64,000 nt of DNA, from the NCBI GenBank assembly GCA_025454955.1, contig JALONL010000014.1, forward strand, positions 62,001 through 126,000, read 5' to 3'. The position numbers were made by a program, and so were the translations under genes. How positions within the stretch are numbered: the stretch's first letter is position 1; each line of letters opens with the position of its first letter. The notes beneath the pieces were generated by a model that was given only the letters and a program-made list of their open reading frames with translations, had not been told where the DNA came from and ran no database searches. Source of the DNA: Bacteroidia bacterium. Lineage in GTDB: Bacteria > Bacteroidota > Bacteroidia > Palsa-965. Below are positions 1-8,207 of this stretch, one piece after another.

Positions 1-1611
1 GAGTGTACCCGCACTGCCGATTATACCAAAATCAACCTGTATCGTATCATTTATTACGCACGAACCATTACTTACCGAAACCACATAAGTTCCGGATATA
101 TTTACCTGAATTTCGGGTGTGGTTTGGCCGGTGTTCCAGGTGTATGAATTGCCGGGAATATTGGGCAGCAGCGGACTGATAAGGGCGGAATCTTCACAAA
201 TGAATATTTCGTCGGGGTATTGATTGTTCAATAACTGAGACACAATTATCGAATCTACAGCCGTATCGGCGCAAATGGCATTGATTACGGTTATTGAATA
301 AATTCCGGGAGCGGAAACTATGATGGAGGTATCTGTGCTTCCTGTTGACCATGAATAAATATTGCCGGGAACATTATTTACAGCCAATGTAAGTGTACCC
401 TGAGTGCCGCAAAACAAAGTGTCGTTTCCAAGATTTACAGGAACAAGATTCCCCTCTCCCTCTTCAATCATATTGGGCAGCCCCAACCCGCCAATACCCG
501 GCAAAACAATGGCACCCGGCTGGAAAGAACAACCTGCTCCCGGCACGTCAGGAAACTCTATTACATCCATATTATTGGTGTAATTAACCATGTACATCCT
601 GTTGTCGGGCCCTATTTGCAAGGCACCAAAAAGTATGTTAGGCGAATTTACCGAAGAAGCAATAACTTGTTGGGATGCAATAATTGTGGCAGGATTACCG
701 GAAATGAGGTTGTATTGGTAAAGCTCATCGGAAACCGCCGAAGATGAAAGAAAACTAATATACAGCAGGTTGCTGTTTGGCGAAAAGGAAACTCCGTATG
801 CTCCCTCCGAAAAGCTTACTGCCTGCGGGTAATTAAACATTACAGGATTACTGATTATGCCGGTGGCGGCATCAAAATCAAATAATTCGGCAAACGAAGC
901 ATCGCCATAAACAGCCAGCGCCAGACGGGTTCTGTTGGGTGAAATTTTCATGTAACCGATGGTTTCAGCAAAAGTTCCGGTGCTGTTTAGATGCGGCATT
1001 CCCACATTTGAAGTTACCGGTGGCAAAAAGCCTGATGCGGTGAGCTGGAATGCCTGAAACTGGTTATCACCATAACTATGTGTAACTATCCAATAGTCCA
1101 CACAATTTTGGTGGCGACAGGCCGTAATTTTTTCAGTAGCCGGTGGAGCCAGCAACAGGGTATTTAGCGTCACCACATCGCCCAACCCATTATTGAGCGT
1201 CATGTCAACTACGGTATAGTGTATTCCCTGGTTGGTGCCGCCATATCCGCCCTGATCGGCAGTAATTACATAATAAATTGTACTGCTCCCGGGCAATGGA
1301 ACTATAACAGCCGATTGAGTGGAAGATGAATTGCCCAGCAAAACACCATTACCGCCCGGCATTGGCTGTTGGTTACTGTTCCAGATGGTAATGCCATCAG
1401 TATAAAACAACAAATTACCTGCCGCATCGGAAACAGATGCGGAGCCTTCGTCGGTTAACATTTGCCCTGTACCTACTGTAAATGAAGGGCTGAAACGAAT
1501 GGAATTATTATATCCAAAATACCAGTTGTTGTTTTGCCCCTGACCACGCAATGAAGAGGGGGACATAAACAGCATAACTGCCACACAAAGAAAAAAAGAC
1601 AACTTTTTCAT
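1..1611 (-). CDS. T9SS cargo-like secreted protein, paralogue of the next gene (3' end outside window)
   Basis: The frame is open for 537 codons from the ATG at 1611 to the window edge, so the C-terminus is missing. The protein starts with a signal peptide (MKKLSFFLCVAVMLFMSPSS). A roughly 330-residue seven-bladed-propeller-like region follows, with motifs such as NWYFG, SVSDAAGNLLFYTDG and LKISPN-type (here MKISPNR), and then Ig-like segments with WSTG and WNTG. It aligns end to end with the complete gene just downstream, so it very likely ends in the same gliding-motility (T9SS type B) sorting domain. It is probably exported by T9SS and surface-bound or released. Family architecture is seen directly; the binding target is unknown. 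Confidence 0.85.
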   Translation of the reverse strand, partial: MKKLSFFLCVAVMLFMSPSSLRGQGQNNNWYFGYNNSIRFSPSFTVGTGQMLTDEGSASVSDAAGNLLFYTDGITIWNSNQQPMPGGNGVLLGNSSSTQSAVIVPLPGSSTIYYVITADQGGYGGTNQGIHYTVVDMTLNNGLGDVVTLNTLLLAPPATEKITACRHQNCVDYWIVTHSYGDNQFQAFQLTASGFLPPVTSNVGMPHLNSTGTFAETIGYMKISPNRTRLALAVYGDASFAELFDFDAATGIISNPVMFNYPQAVSFSEGAYGVSFSPNSNLLYISFLSSSAVSDELYQYNLISGNPATIIASQQVIASSVNSPNILFGALQIGPDNRMYMVNYTNNMDVIEFPDVPGAGCSFQPGAIVLPGIGGLGLPNMIEEGEGNLVPVNLGNDTLFCGTQGTLTLAVNNVPGNIYSWSTGSTDTSIIVSAPGIYSITVINAICADTAVDSIIVSQLLNNQYPDEIFICEDSALISPLLPNIPGNSYTWNTGQTTPEIQVNISGTYVVSVSNGSCVINDTIQVDFGIIGSAGTL

Positions 1612-1711
1612 ATTTATACAGGCAACATTCCTTTAATTGGGTTGATGAATAAAAGTAGTGTCTGCAATGTGCTTTTGTTGTGAATGAAGTATTAATTTAT
1701 AATAATTATTA

Positions 1712-3577
1712 TTAACGCATCAACGACACAAACCCGGCTTTTTCTTCGGGATTGCCGAAGCAGTCGGTAGTGCGTAGCCTCCAGTAATACACCCCTTCTT
1801 CGGCCGCCGAACTGTTAAACGTACCATCCCAGCCCTGTGCCGGGCTGCTGCTGCGGTAAAGCGAATTGCCCCAGCGGCTGAATATTTCGAGGTCGAAACC
1901 TTCGGGAACGGCTGTAGGAAATGCGAATACGTCGTTTATCCCATCGCCATTGGGGGTGAATACGTTGAGTGTAGCAGTGCTGCCGCTTATACCAAAATCA
2001 ACCTGCACGGTATCGTTTATTATGCAGGAGCCATTTACGATATTTACGGTATAAATTCCGGGTGTAGATACCTGTATCTGCGAAACTGTATCACCGGTAT
2101 TCCACACAATGCTGCTGCCAGGGGCAATTGGTAAAAGCGGCGAAATTTGCGCCGGTGTGGCGCAACTGAATAGTTCGCCGGGATAATTGCCCAACGTTAA
2201 CTGCGATACCAGTATAGAATCAGATGCCGATGCGTTGCACACCGTATCAGTAATGGTTACCGAATACAGTCCGGGTGCCGACACATTTATATTTTGCGCA
2301 GTGCTGCCGGTTGACCAGTTATAGATGAATTGCGAAGAAGCCCCGGCCGATAGCTGGAGACTTACCGCACCGCCGCAAAACACGGTATCGTTGCCCAACG
2401 ATACATTAATGCCGCCGCCGCCATCGTCAATTAAATTGGGCAGCCCGAATGTAGTGCTGCCAAAACTGAGTGTAACAGCTCCTGACTGAAAATTACATCC
2501 CGCCCCGGGCACATCCGGATTATTTACGGCATCTAACTGGTTGGTATAATTGGTGAGGTAAATTTTTCCGTCGGGACCCAGTTGCAAGGCTCCGAAAACA
2601 CTTGTTGCGCTGAAAGCCGCTACGGCTATGGTTTGCTGCGAGGCCAGAATACCGGCCGATGTGCCCGACGAAAGATCGAACTGAAACAAGGCATTGGGTT
2701 GCGACGGAATTCCGGCAAAAGCCACATACAGCAAATTGCTGTTGGGCGAAAACGACAAACCATAAAACCCTTCAACTCCGCTTTGCGAATTGGCATTTAT
2801 GGTTACCAGCGGATTAGACACAATGCCGGTGGAGGCATCAAAATCAAACACTTCGGCAAATCCGGGTAAACCATACACAGTTACCGCAAGTCTTTGCCGG
2901 TTGGGCGAAATTTTGAGGTAGCCTATACTTTCGATCGTTTGCAATGAATTGTTAAGGTGCGGTGTGCCCACATTGGACAGCACCGGTGGCAGAATACCGT
3001 TTGCGGTTACCTGAAATGCCTGAAACTGATTGTCTCCAAACGAATGGGTAATTACCCAATAATCGGTACAGTTGTTATGCCGGCAGGCGCTTAGCTTTTC
3101 GGTGGCGGGCGGGGCAAGAAGCAAGGTGTTTAATGTGGTAATGCCACCCAAACCACCATTAAGCGTCATATCCACCACCGAATAATGCACCCCCTGATTG
3201 GGCCCGAAATATCCGCCCTGATCGGCTGTAAACACGTAATACTGTGTGCCGCTGCCGGGCATGGGCACAATAATGGCCGATTGTGTGGACGAAGGACTGC
3301 CCAGAAGAAAAGTGCTGCTCTGGTTCATAACCTGGTTGTTTCTGTTCCAGATCAAAACGCCATCGGTATAAAACAGCAGCGATCCGGCAGCGTCGCTTAT
3401 GGAAGCACAACCTTCCGTAGTATTTATGGCACTGCCACTCACCGAAACCGGTGTGCCCGAATTAAAATCAAGCGCAGCCTGAGTGCCAAAATACCAGTTG
3501 TTGTTTTGCCCCTGTGCCGGCAATTTTTCGGGGCACACAAGCATAATCATGAAAAAACAAAATAGCAGCCGCTTCAT
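1712..3577 (-). CDS. secreted protein with gliding-motility / T9SS type B C-terminal domain
   Basis: This 621-residue protein starts at the ATG at 3577 (MKRLLFCFF, a clean signal peptide); an in-frame upstream ATG would add nine residues before it. After cleavage near PAQ come a beta-propeller-like region (NWYFGTQAALDF, SDAAGSLLFYTDG, KISPNRQRLAV, GPDGKIYLTNY) and two Ig-like modules with WSTG and WNTG. The last ~90 residues (NVFTPNGDGINDVF ... WGNSLY ... GWDGTF ... GVYYWRL) are a textbook gliding-motility-associated C-terminal domain (CHU_C, TIGR04131 type), the type B sorting signal of T9SS. It lies 100 bp upstream of a near-identical paralogue. Substrate unknown. Confidence 0.92.
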   Translation of the reverse strand: MKRLLFCFFMIMLVCPEKLPAQGQNNNWYFGTQAALDFNSGTPVSVSGSAINTTEGCASISDAAGSLLFYTDGVLIWNRNNQVMNQSSTFLLGSPSSTQSAIIVPMPGSGTQYYVFTADQGGYFGPNQGVHYSVVDMTLNGGLGGITTLNTLLLAPPATEKLSACRHNNCTDYWVITHSFGDNQFQAFQVTANGILPPVLSNVGTPHLNNSLQTIESIGYLKISPNRQRLAVTVYGLPGFAEVFDFDASTGIVSNPLVTINANSQSGVEGFYGLSFSPNSNLLYVAFAGIPSQPNALFQFDLSSGTSAGILASQQTIAVAAFSATSVFGALQLGPDGKIYLTNYTNQLDAVNNPDVPGAGCNFQSGAVTLSFGSTTFGLPNLIDDGGGGINVSLGNDTVFCGGAVSLQLSAGASSQFIYNWSTGSTAQNINVSAPGLYSVTITDTVCNASASDSILVSQLTLGNYPGELFSCATPAQISPLLPIAPGSSIVWNTGDTVSQIQVSTPGIYTVNIVNGSCIINDTVQVDFGISGSTATLNVFTPNGDGINDVFAFPTAVPEGFDLEIFSRWGNSLYRSSSPAQGWDGTFNSSAAEEGVYYWRLRTTDCFGNPEEKAGFVSLMR

Positions 3578-3661
3578 TACGATACTGTTTGCGTTTACAA
3601 ACAAGTAACCAATGTGCGGCTGCTATGTTTATGGTTTAGTATTAAAACACACAAGTGGCAA

Positions 3662-3689
3662 AATGCCCGCCTCAAGTGGTGTGGGCATT
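3662..3689 (-). terminator. possible weak terminator hairpin after the sugar dehydrogenase gene
   Basis: Arms AATGCCC and GGGCATT flank a 14-nt loop. On the minus strand the hairpin overlaps the stop codon of the dehydrogenase gene and is followed by TTTTG. The stem is short and the loop long, so this is a modest call. Confidence 0.4.
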
Positions 3690-5160
3690 ATTCGGCAATA
3701 ATCATGGGCGCACTGCTCACACCTTCGGCCGTAATTAACGTAACCAGATAAGTGCCCTGAAGCAGCCCCAGCGATGATGCGGTAATTTCTACCTGCTGTT
3801 TTCCGGCGGCGGCGGCATTTACCTGCATTTCGGCCACTTTACGGCCTGTTAAATCGGTAATATTTACAACCACCGGCTGTGCCGATTGGGTGGTAAAGGT
3901 GAGTGTGGTAATGCCCGAATTAGGGTTGGGCTGCAATTGCAGCGCCTGCACGGCGGGGCGGCTTTCTTCTGTGTAAAGCCCCTGCGGACAGATGCGGTAA
4001 ATTTTGCCGTTGGTGGTGTAGCCGCCCTTCATGGCATAAATGCAGCCATCGGTGCCCTGCTTAATGGTGGTAAGTCCGCCCGATTCCGATACCACGTCCA
4101 TCCACTGCGTGCGGCTCACAAACGAATCGTAGGCGGGAGCATTGCCCAGTGTAAGGTCGTAAATACGGCCATAGTCGTTGTCGGCTACCAGCAGGTGGTT
4201 GTCAAACTCGGGCATTACCTGGCTGCTGTAAAACAGAATTCCGGTTACGGCCGGCAGCGGCGAGTTCCAGTCTTCGATGGGCGGAACGGCGTTGGCCGCA
4301 CTGCACGGTACCGAAGTGGAACTGTTTGCAAAAAATCCTTCACAATCGGCCCAGCCATAAAATTTGCCGGGAGAAATCTGGTTTACTTCATCAGAAGAAC
4401 TGAGGCCGTTTTCGGAGCAATACATTGAGTCATTAACCGGACTAAAGCAAAAGTCGAACGAATTGCGCAGGCCGTAGCTCCATATCCAGTCGCAGTTGCC
4501 GGTAAGCGGGTTTCCATCGTCGTAAAACGGGTTGTTGAGCGGAACAGTTCCGTCTTTGTTTATACGCAGGTGCTTTCCGTACGGGTTGGTGAGTTTATTG
4601 GCGTAGTTGAGTGTGGGATTGGTTTGCTGATACGCCAGATCGCCGATGGAAATGAACAGGTGCGTGGTATCGTTGTGCATGAAATGGATGTTTCCACCAA
4701 CGTGATTCCCGGCAATGTTGTTGGGCACATCCAGATCGAATATAAGTACAGGATTGGTGCCGAGGTTGTTTGCCTCTGTGTAACGTACCACCCTTATGCG
4801 TTCGTCGCCATTGTAACGGTGGTTGTAGTAGAGATATACATAATTATTGGTGCTGAAATTGGGATCGAGGGTAATGCCCAGCAGCCCGCGCTCGAAATCT
4901 GAGTTTACCGAATCGGAAAGGTCGCAGAAAGTGCTCAGCAGCAAACCGGCAGGCGTATAAACTTCCACTTTGGCAGTACCGGGACTCGAAGGTGTCTGGT
5001 TATCGCCTTTCATGGTACAGAAGAAACGGCCGTCGGGAGCCACGTCGAAGGCAACCGGATAATCCATGCCCTGCACCAGTGTGGTAGTGGTGTATGTTTG
5101 GGCCTGAAGTGTAACTGAAAGACCTGCAAGCAGGCAGAAGATGAGTAAGAGCTTTTTCAT
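3688..5160 (-). CDS. PQQ-type glucose/sorbosone dehydrogenase domain protein with T9SS type A sorting tail
   Basis: The 490-residue protein starts at ATG 5160 (MKKLLLIFCLLAGLSVTLQAQ, signal peptide), preceded 21 nt upstream by TATATTTG; an upstream in-frame ATG is less likely. The body matches the glucose/sorbosone dehydrogenase (GSDH) beta-propeller family: MDYPVAFDVAPDGRFF, ERGLLGITLDPNF, GNHVGGNIHF, YGLRNSFDFCF, DGCIYAMKGG. Members oxidise sugars with PQQ, although many Bacteroidota versions have no proven substrate. The last ~75 residues (LQLQPNPNSGITTLTF ... VNITDLTGRKV ... GTYLVTL) are a type A (Por) secretion signal, so the enzyme should be exported by T9SS. Confidence 0.88.
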   Translation of the reverse strand: MKKLLLIFCLLAGLSVTLQAQTYTTTTLVQGMDYPVAFDVAPDGRFFCTMKGDNQTPSSPGTAKVEVYTPAGLLLSTFCDLSDSVNSDFERGLLGITLDPNFSTNNYVYLYYNHRYNGDERIRVVRYTEANNLGTNPVLIFDLDVPNNIAGNHVGGNIHFMHNDTTHLFISIGDLAYQQTNPTLNYANKLTNPYGKHLRINKDGTVPLNNPFYDDGNPLTGNCDWIWSYGLRNSFDFCFSPVNDSMYCSENGLSSSDEVNQISPGKFYGWADCEGFFANSSTSVPCSAANAVPPIEDWNSPLPAVTGILFYSSQVMPEFDNHLLVADNDYGRIYDLTLGNAPAYDSFVSRTQWMDVVSESGGLTTIKQGTDGCIYAMKGGYTTNGKIYRICPQGLYTEESRPAVQALQLQPNPNSGITTLTFTTQSAQPVVVNITDLTGRKVAEMQVNAAAAGKQQVEITASSLGLLQGTYLVTLITAEGVSSAPMIIAE

Positions 5161-5181
5161 GCTGGTGTGTTGTTTCGGTTT

Positions 5182-5189
5182 CAAATATA
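5182..5189 (-). promoter_or_regulatory. TAnnTTTG -7 element of the sugar dehydrogenase gene
   Basis: TATATTTG on the minus strand, 21 nt before the ATG at 5160, matches the Bacteroidota primary sigma-factor -7 consensus. Confidence 0.65.
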
Positions 5190-5261
5190 ACCCGAAATAC
5201 ACATTGCCGGATAAGTTTCGGCCGTTTGCAGCAATGAAACGGTGTACGGCAGAATTTGAAA

Positions 5262-5960
5262 TTATTCTCCGGTACCGGTATCGGCCGCGCCCTGCTTTTT
5301 GATAAACCCAAACAACACATGAATGCCGAGGTTCAACTGCACCACATTACCATTTAAGTCAGAGTCGATATAGGGTTTGTGCTGATCGAGTGCCAGTTTG
5401 TACGGATCAAAACCAAAGTTGGTAAATGTAATACCGGTGTTGAGGCCAATGGCAAAATTACCCTCAGTATAAAAATACACTCCCGCCTGTAATTCGCCGT
5501 AATTATATGTGTAGGCATCCACCACTCCGCCCGAAGCGGCCAGCAATGAATCGGTTTCATAAATCAGTCCCGTAAATCGTGTAAATGCCCGTCCGGCAGT
5601 TAATGAACCGAATACAAAGGCTGTGCGGGTTAGGCGTTTGTCGTAGCCCAAACGCAAACCAATTCCGTTGGTTTGCATATTGGTGTTTATGCCCTGAATT
5701 TTATTGTCGGGCGTATTCCAGAGTGTATTGCGGTAAGCAGCGCCCAGCGAAAAGCCCGAAAAAATTTCGACCGAAGTGGAAAACTGGATTTCGTAAACAC
5801 CGGTAAAACTGCGGCGGAAAGCCTTGTTGCTTAACCCATGCGGCACACCTCCCTCGAGCTTTACATTCATACGGTAAGGCACCTGCTCATCGGGCTTCTG
5901 GGCGAAAGCCGAAAAGGGCAACCACACAAAACAAAGCAAAAAACAAAAAAATGAATGCAT
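5262..5960 (-). CDS. outer-membrane beta-barrel-like protein, unknown function
   Basis: The 232-residue protein starts at the ATG at 5960 (MHSFFCFLLCFVWLPFSAFAQ, signal peptide), 12 nt after a TACTTTTG element; this is preferred over an upstream in-frame ATG. The mature part alternates aromatic and polar residues in strand-like blocks (FSLGAAYRNTLW, NGIGLRLGYDKRL, FAIGLNTGITFTNFGF) and ends NLGIHVLFGFIKK plus a short tail. That pattern fits a porin-like outer-membrane barrel of ~8 strands. No closer family is recognised. It is separated by ~100 bp from the dehydrogenase gene and may or may not be co-transcribed with it. Confidence 0.75.
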   Translation of the reverse strand: MHSFFCFLLCFVWLPFSAFAQKPDEQVPYRMNVKLEGGVPHGLSNKAFRRSFTGVYEIQFSTSVEIFSGFSLGAAYRNTLWNTPDNKIQGINTNMQTNGIGLRLGYDKRLTRTAFVFGSLTAGRAFTRFTGLIYETDSLLAASGGVVDAYTYNYGELQAGVYFYTEGNFAIGLNTGITFTNFGFDPYKLALDQHKPYIDSDLNGNVVQLNLGIHVLFGFIKKQGAADTGTGE

Positions 5961-5972
5961 AGGCTCGTCTTT

Positions 5973-5980
5973 CAAAAGTA
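5973..5980 (-). promoter_or_regulatory. TAnnTTTG -7 element of the barrel protein gene
   Basis: TACTTTTG on the minus strand, 12 nt before the ATG at 5960. It fits the Bacteroidota -7 consensus and supports that start. Confidence 0.55.
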
Positions 5981-6069
5981 CGTTTTTAGAACTTACAAAA
6001 ACCTGCTGCCATAGAAATAGCATTATAAAGACGAGTACCCGACGATAAAGTTGTGGGTTTTAGAATTAA

Positions 6070-6098
6070 AAAACCGCTTCCAAACTGAAAGCGGTTTT
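6070..6098 (-). terminator. rho-independent terminator downstream of tRNA-Met
   Basis: Stem AAACCGCTT / AAGCGGTTT with a short loop, followed on the minus strand by a run of six T residues. It lies directly after the tRNA 3' end. Confidence 0.85.
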
Positions 6099-6100
6099 AG

Positions 6101-6177
<77 letters not shown>

Positions 6178-6200
6178 GTTAATTATTTGAAAACGGAGCG

Positions 6201-6208
6201 CAAATGTA
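6201..6208 (-). promoter_or_regulatory. TAnnTTTG -7 element of tRNA-Met
   Basis: TACATTTG on the minus strand, 23 nt before the tRNA 5' end. The surrounding 6178-6447 gap is AT-rich and otherwise shows nothing recognisable. Confidence 0.6.
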
Positions 6209-6447
6209 GTATTTTTCTTCATGCGGTCAATTGAGCACTATTTTTTTTGACCGTTCACTTTCTTTAATACTTTAATAATTTGTTTTAAACCACTAATTTA
6301 CAAGCAATTAATCCCATTCCTGAAACACTTTTTGAGTTATTAACAGCGGCAGGGTTCATACTGTTTGATGAGCGGGCTTGCGTGTAATAGTTTTTTTTCT
6401 ACTTTTCCCCTCGATTTGTGAGTTAAGTATCCGTTTCACATTCTTTC

Positions 6448-7518
6448 ATGGCGAAAAAGACGACTAAAAAACCGGCAAAATCAACAGGTAAACCCAAAGC
6501 AAAGCCCGCCGCCCAGAAAACCAAAGCGGCCGCTTCCAAAACTGCGGTTAAGGGTAAACCCGCCTCTAAACCTGCCCCCCCCAAAGCATCGGCCTCCGCG
6601 TCAAAATCTTCGGGTGCCGGTGCGGGAAAAGCTTCGGCCTCTAAATCAAAAGTATCGTCAAAGGCTCCAGCCAAAACTGCAGCTCGCCCTTCGGCTACGA
6701 ACTCCAAACCGGCCACTGCCCCCAAAAAGGACAGTAAACCGGCCTTGTCTCCTGCTCCCAAAGCAGGCACCACCGCCAAACCTGCGGCCTCAAAAAATGT
6801 ACAGCCCGCAGCTAAAGCAACCGCCACTGCGCCCAAACCGGCCGCCAAAACCGCTCCGCAACCTGCTGCTAAAACAGCAAAACCGGCTCCTGCTCCCAAA
6901 TCAGAAGGAAAAACCTCTTCAAAAAAGGCAAAAAAGGCAGAAGGCGACGAGGATGAACCCGTTCCCGAAATCATTCCCATCGAACAACTCCCCATCCTGC
7001 CCTCTGATATACATTATAAACGCCCCAAAGGAAAACTCGCCCCGGGTACAAAGCGTTTGGTAAAAACCGAAACAATTAACCCGCATATTATTAAAGACAA
7101 ACCCATTGAACCCGAAAAAACCGTCAAGAAAAAGGAACCCGACGGTAAATTCGAAATGGAGTTTATCCTCCACGCGCCAATTGGGTTGCTTTACGACTTC
7201 CTCACCACGCCCAGCGGACTTGCCGAATGGTTTGCCGATGACGTGGACCTGAAAAACGACATTTACACTTTCGACTGGGACGGCAGCAAGCAGCACGCAA
7301 AAATTGTGGCCGCCAAACTCGATAATTTTATCCGTCTGCGCTGGCTCGACAAGCCCGAAGGCTCGTATTTCGAGTTCAGAATAAATGCCGACGAGCTGAC
7401 CAACGAAATTTCGCTCATGGTTACCGATTTTGGCGAAGGCGAAGACGATATCCGCACCTCACGCCAGCTTTGGCAGGCACAAATTCAGCGCCTCATTAAA
7501 TCAATGGGTACCTATTAA
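6448..7518 (+). CDS. START-like domain protein with long Lys/Ala/Pro-rich tail
   Basis: This 356-residue protein has two distinct parts. Residues 1-~165 are almost entirely Lys, Ala, Pro and Ser (AKPAAQKTKAAASK, PAAKTAPQPAAKT), like the tails of histone H1-like or AlgP-type proteins. A mixed linker follows. Residues ~230-356 (FEMEFILHAPIGLLYDFLTTPSGLAEWF ... GSYFEFRI ... RLIKSMGTY) are the START-like SRPBCC domain common in Bacteroidota (PF19569 type), usually a ~125-residue stand-alone protein. The basic tail suggests nucleic-acid or polyanion binding, but this is inference. The gene is followed 32 bp later by the PAP2 gene. Confidence 0.88.
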   Translation: MAKKTTKKPAKSTGKPKAKPAAQKTKAAASKTAVKGKPASKPAPPKASASASKSSGAGAGKASASKSKVSSKAPAKTAARPSATNSKPATAPKKDSKPALSPAPKAGTTAKPAASKNVQPAAKATATAPKPAAKTAPQPAAKTAKPAPAPKSEGKTSSKKAKKAEGDEDEPVPEIIPIEQLPILPSDIHYKRPKGKLAPGTKRLVKTETINPHIIKDKPIEPEKTVKKKEPDGKFEMEFILHAPIGLLYDFLTTPSGLAEWFADDVDLKNDIYTFDWDGSKQHAKIVAAKLDNFIRLRWLDKPEGSYFEFRINADELTNEISLMVTDFGEGEDDIRTSRQLWQAQIQRLIKSMGTY

Positions 7519-7550
7519 CCGCAGCCCCGGCAGTAATTTCATGTAACGCT

Positions 7551-8207
7551 ATGGTTACTTTTCGTTCGCTGCTGGCCGGGTTACGCTACTTCCTCATTCC
7601 CTGGCTGGTTTTTCTGGCTGCCGGACTTATCTTTCTGCTTATTGCCGGTAAAGCTGGCGCACACTTGTTCATAAGCGGCCACTGGAACGAAGTGGCCGAC
7701 CATATCTTCCAGTTCCTCACCTGGTTTGGCGACGGGGTGGCCTACGTTATTTTTTGCCTTTTGCTGTTTGGCTGGCATCGCGGCATCGGGCTCATTACTT
7801 CTGTTTCGTGCATGGTGGCTTCGCTCATTACACAACTGCTCAAGCAATTTGTGTTTGAAGATGTGGTGCGCCCCATTACGTGGTTTCACCAAAACGGCAT
7901 GCACACACTCATACGCGAAGTGCCTTTTGTGGAAAACGCCTATTTCAACTCTTTTCCATCGGGCCATACCACGGCGGCGTTTGCTTTTTTCTGTTCGCTG
8001 AGCATACTGGCCCGCCGCCATCCTTTTCTGCAAACCGGCTTTTTCCTGCTGGCGGCAGGTGTGGGCTATTCGCGCATGTACCTCTCGCAGCATTTTCTGG
8101 CCGATGTGCTGGCCGGCTCGTTCATTGGTACAGGCACGGCTTTGCTGGTGGTTTACATTGCCCGGCGGTATATGAACTTTGTACTTCCCTCACGGGCCGA
8201 ATTGTAA
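7551..8207 (+). CDS. PAP2-family membrane phosphatase
   Basis: The 218-residue protein has about six hydrophobic segments. The three phosphatase motifs are visible: K...RP (KQFVFEDVVRP, with slightly longer spacing than the usual KX6RP), PSGHT near residue 138, and SRxYLxxHxxxD (SRMYLSQHFLAD) near 178-189. Family members dephosphorylate lipid phosphates such as undecaprenyl pyrophosphate or phosphatidylglycerol phosphate. Its stop codon is immediately followed by the ATG of a GT39-like transferase, so the two are surely co-transcribed and may act together on a polyprenyl-phosphate carrier or lipid A. The exact substrate is not determined. Confidence 0.9.
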   Translation: MVTFRSLLAGLRYFLIPWLVFLAAGLIFLLIAGKAGAHLFISGHWNEVADHIFQFLTWFGDGVAYVIFCLLLFGWHRGIGLITSVSCMVASLITQLLKQFVFEDVVRPITWFHQNGMHTLIREVPFVENAYFNSFPSGHTTAAFAFFCSLSILARRHPFLQTGFFLLAAGVGYSRMYLSQHFLADVLAGSFIGTGTALLVVYIARRYMNFVLPSRAEL

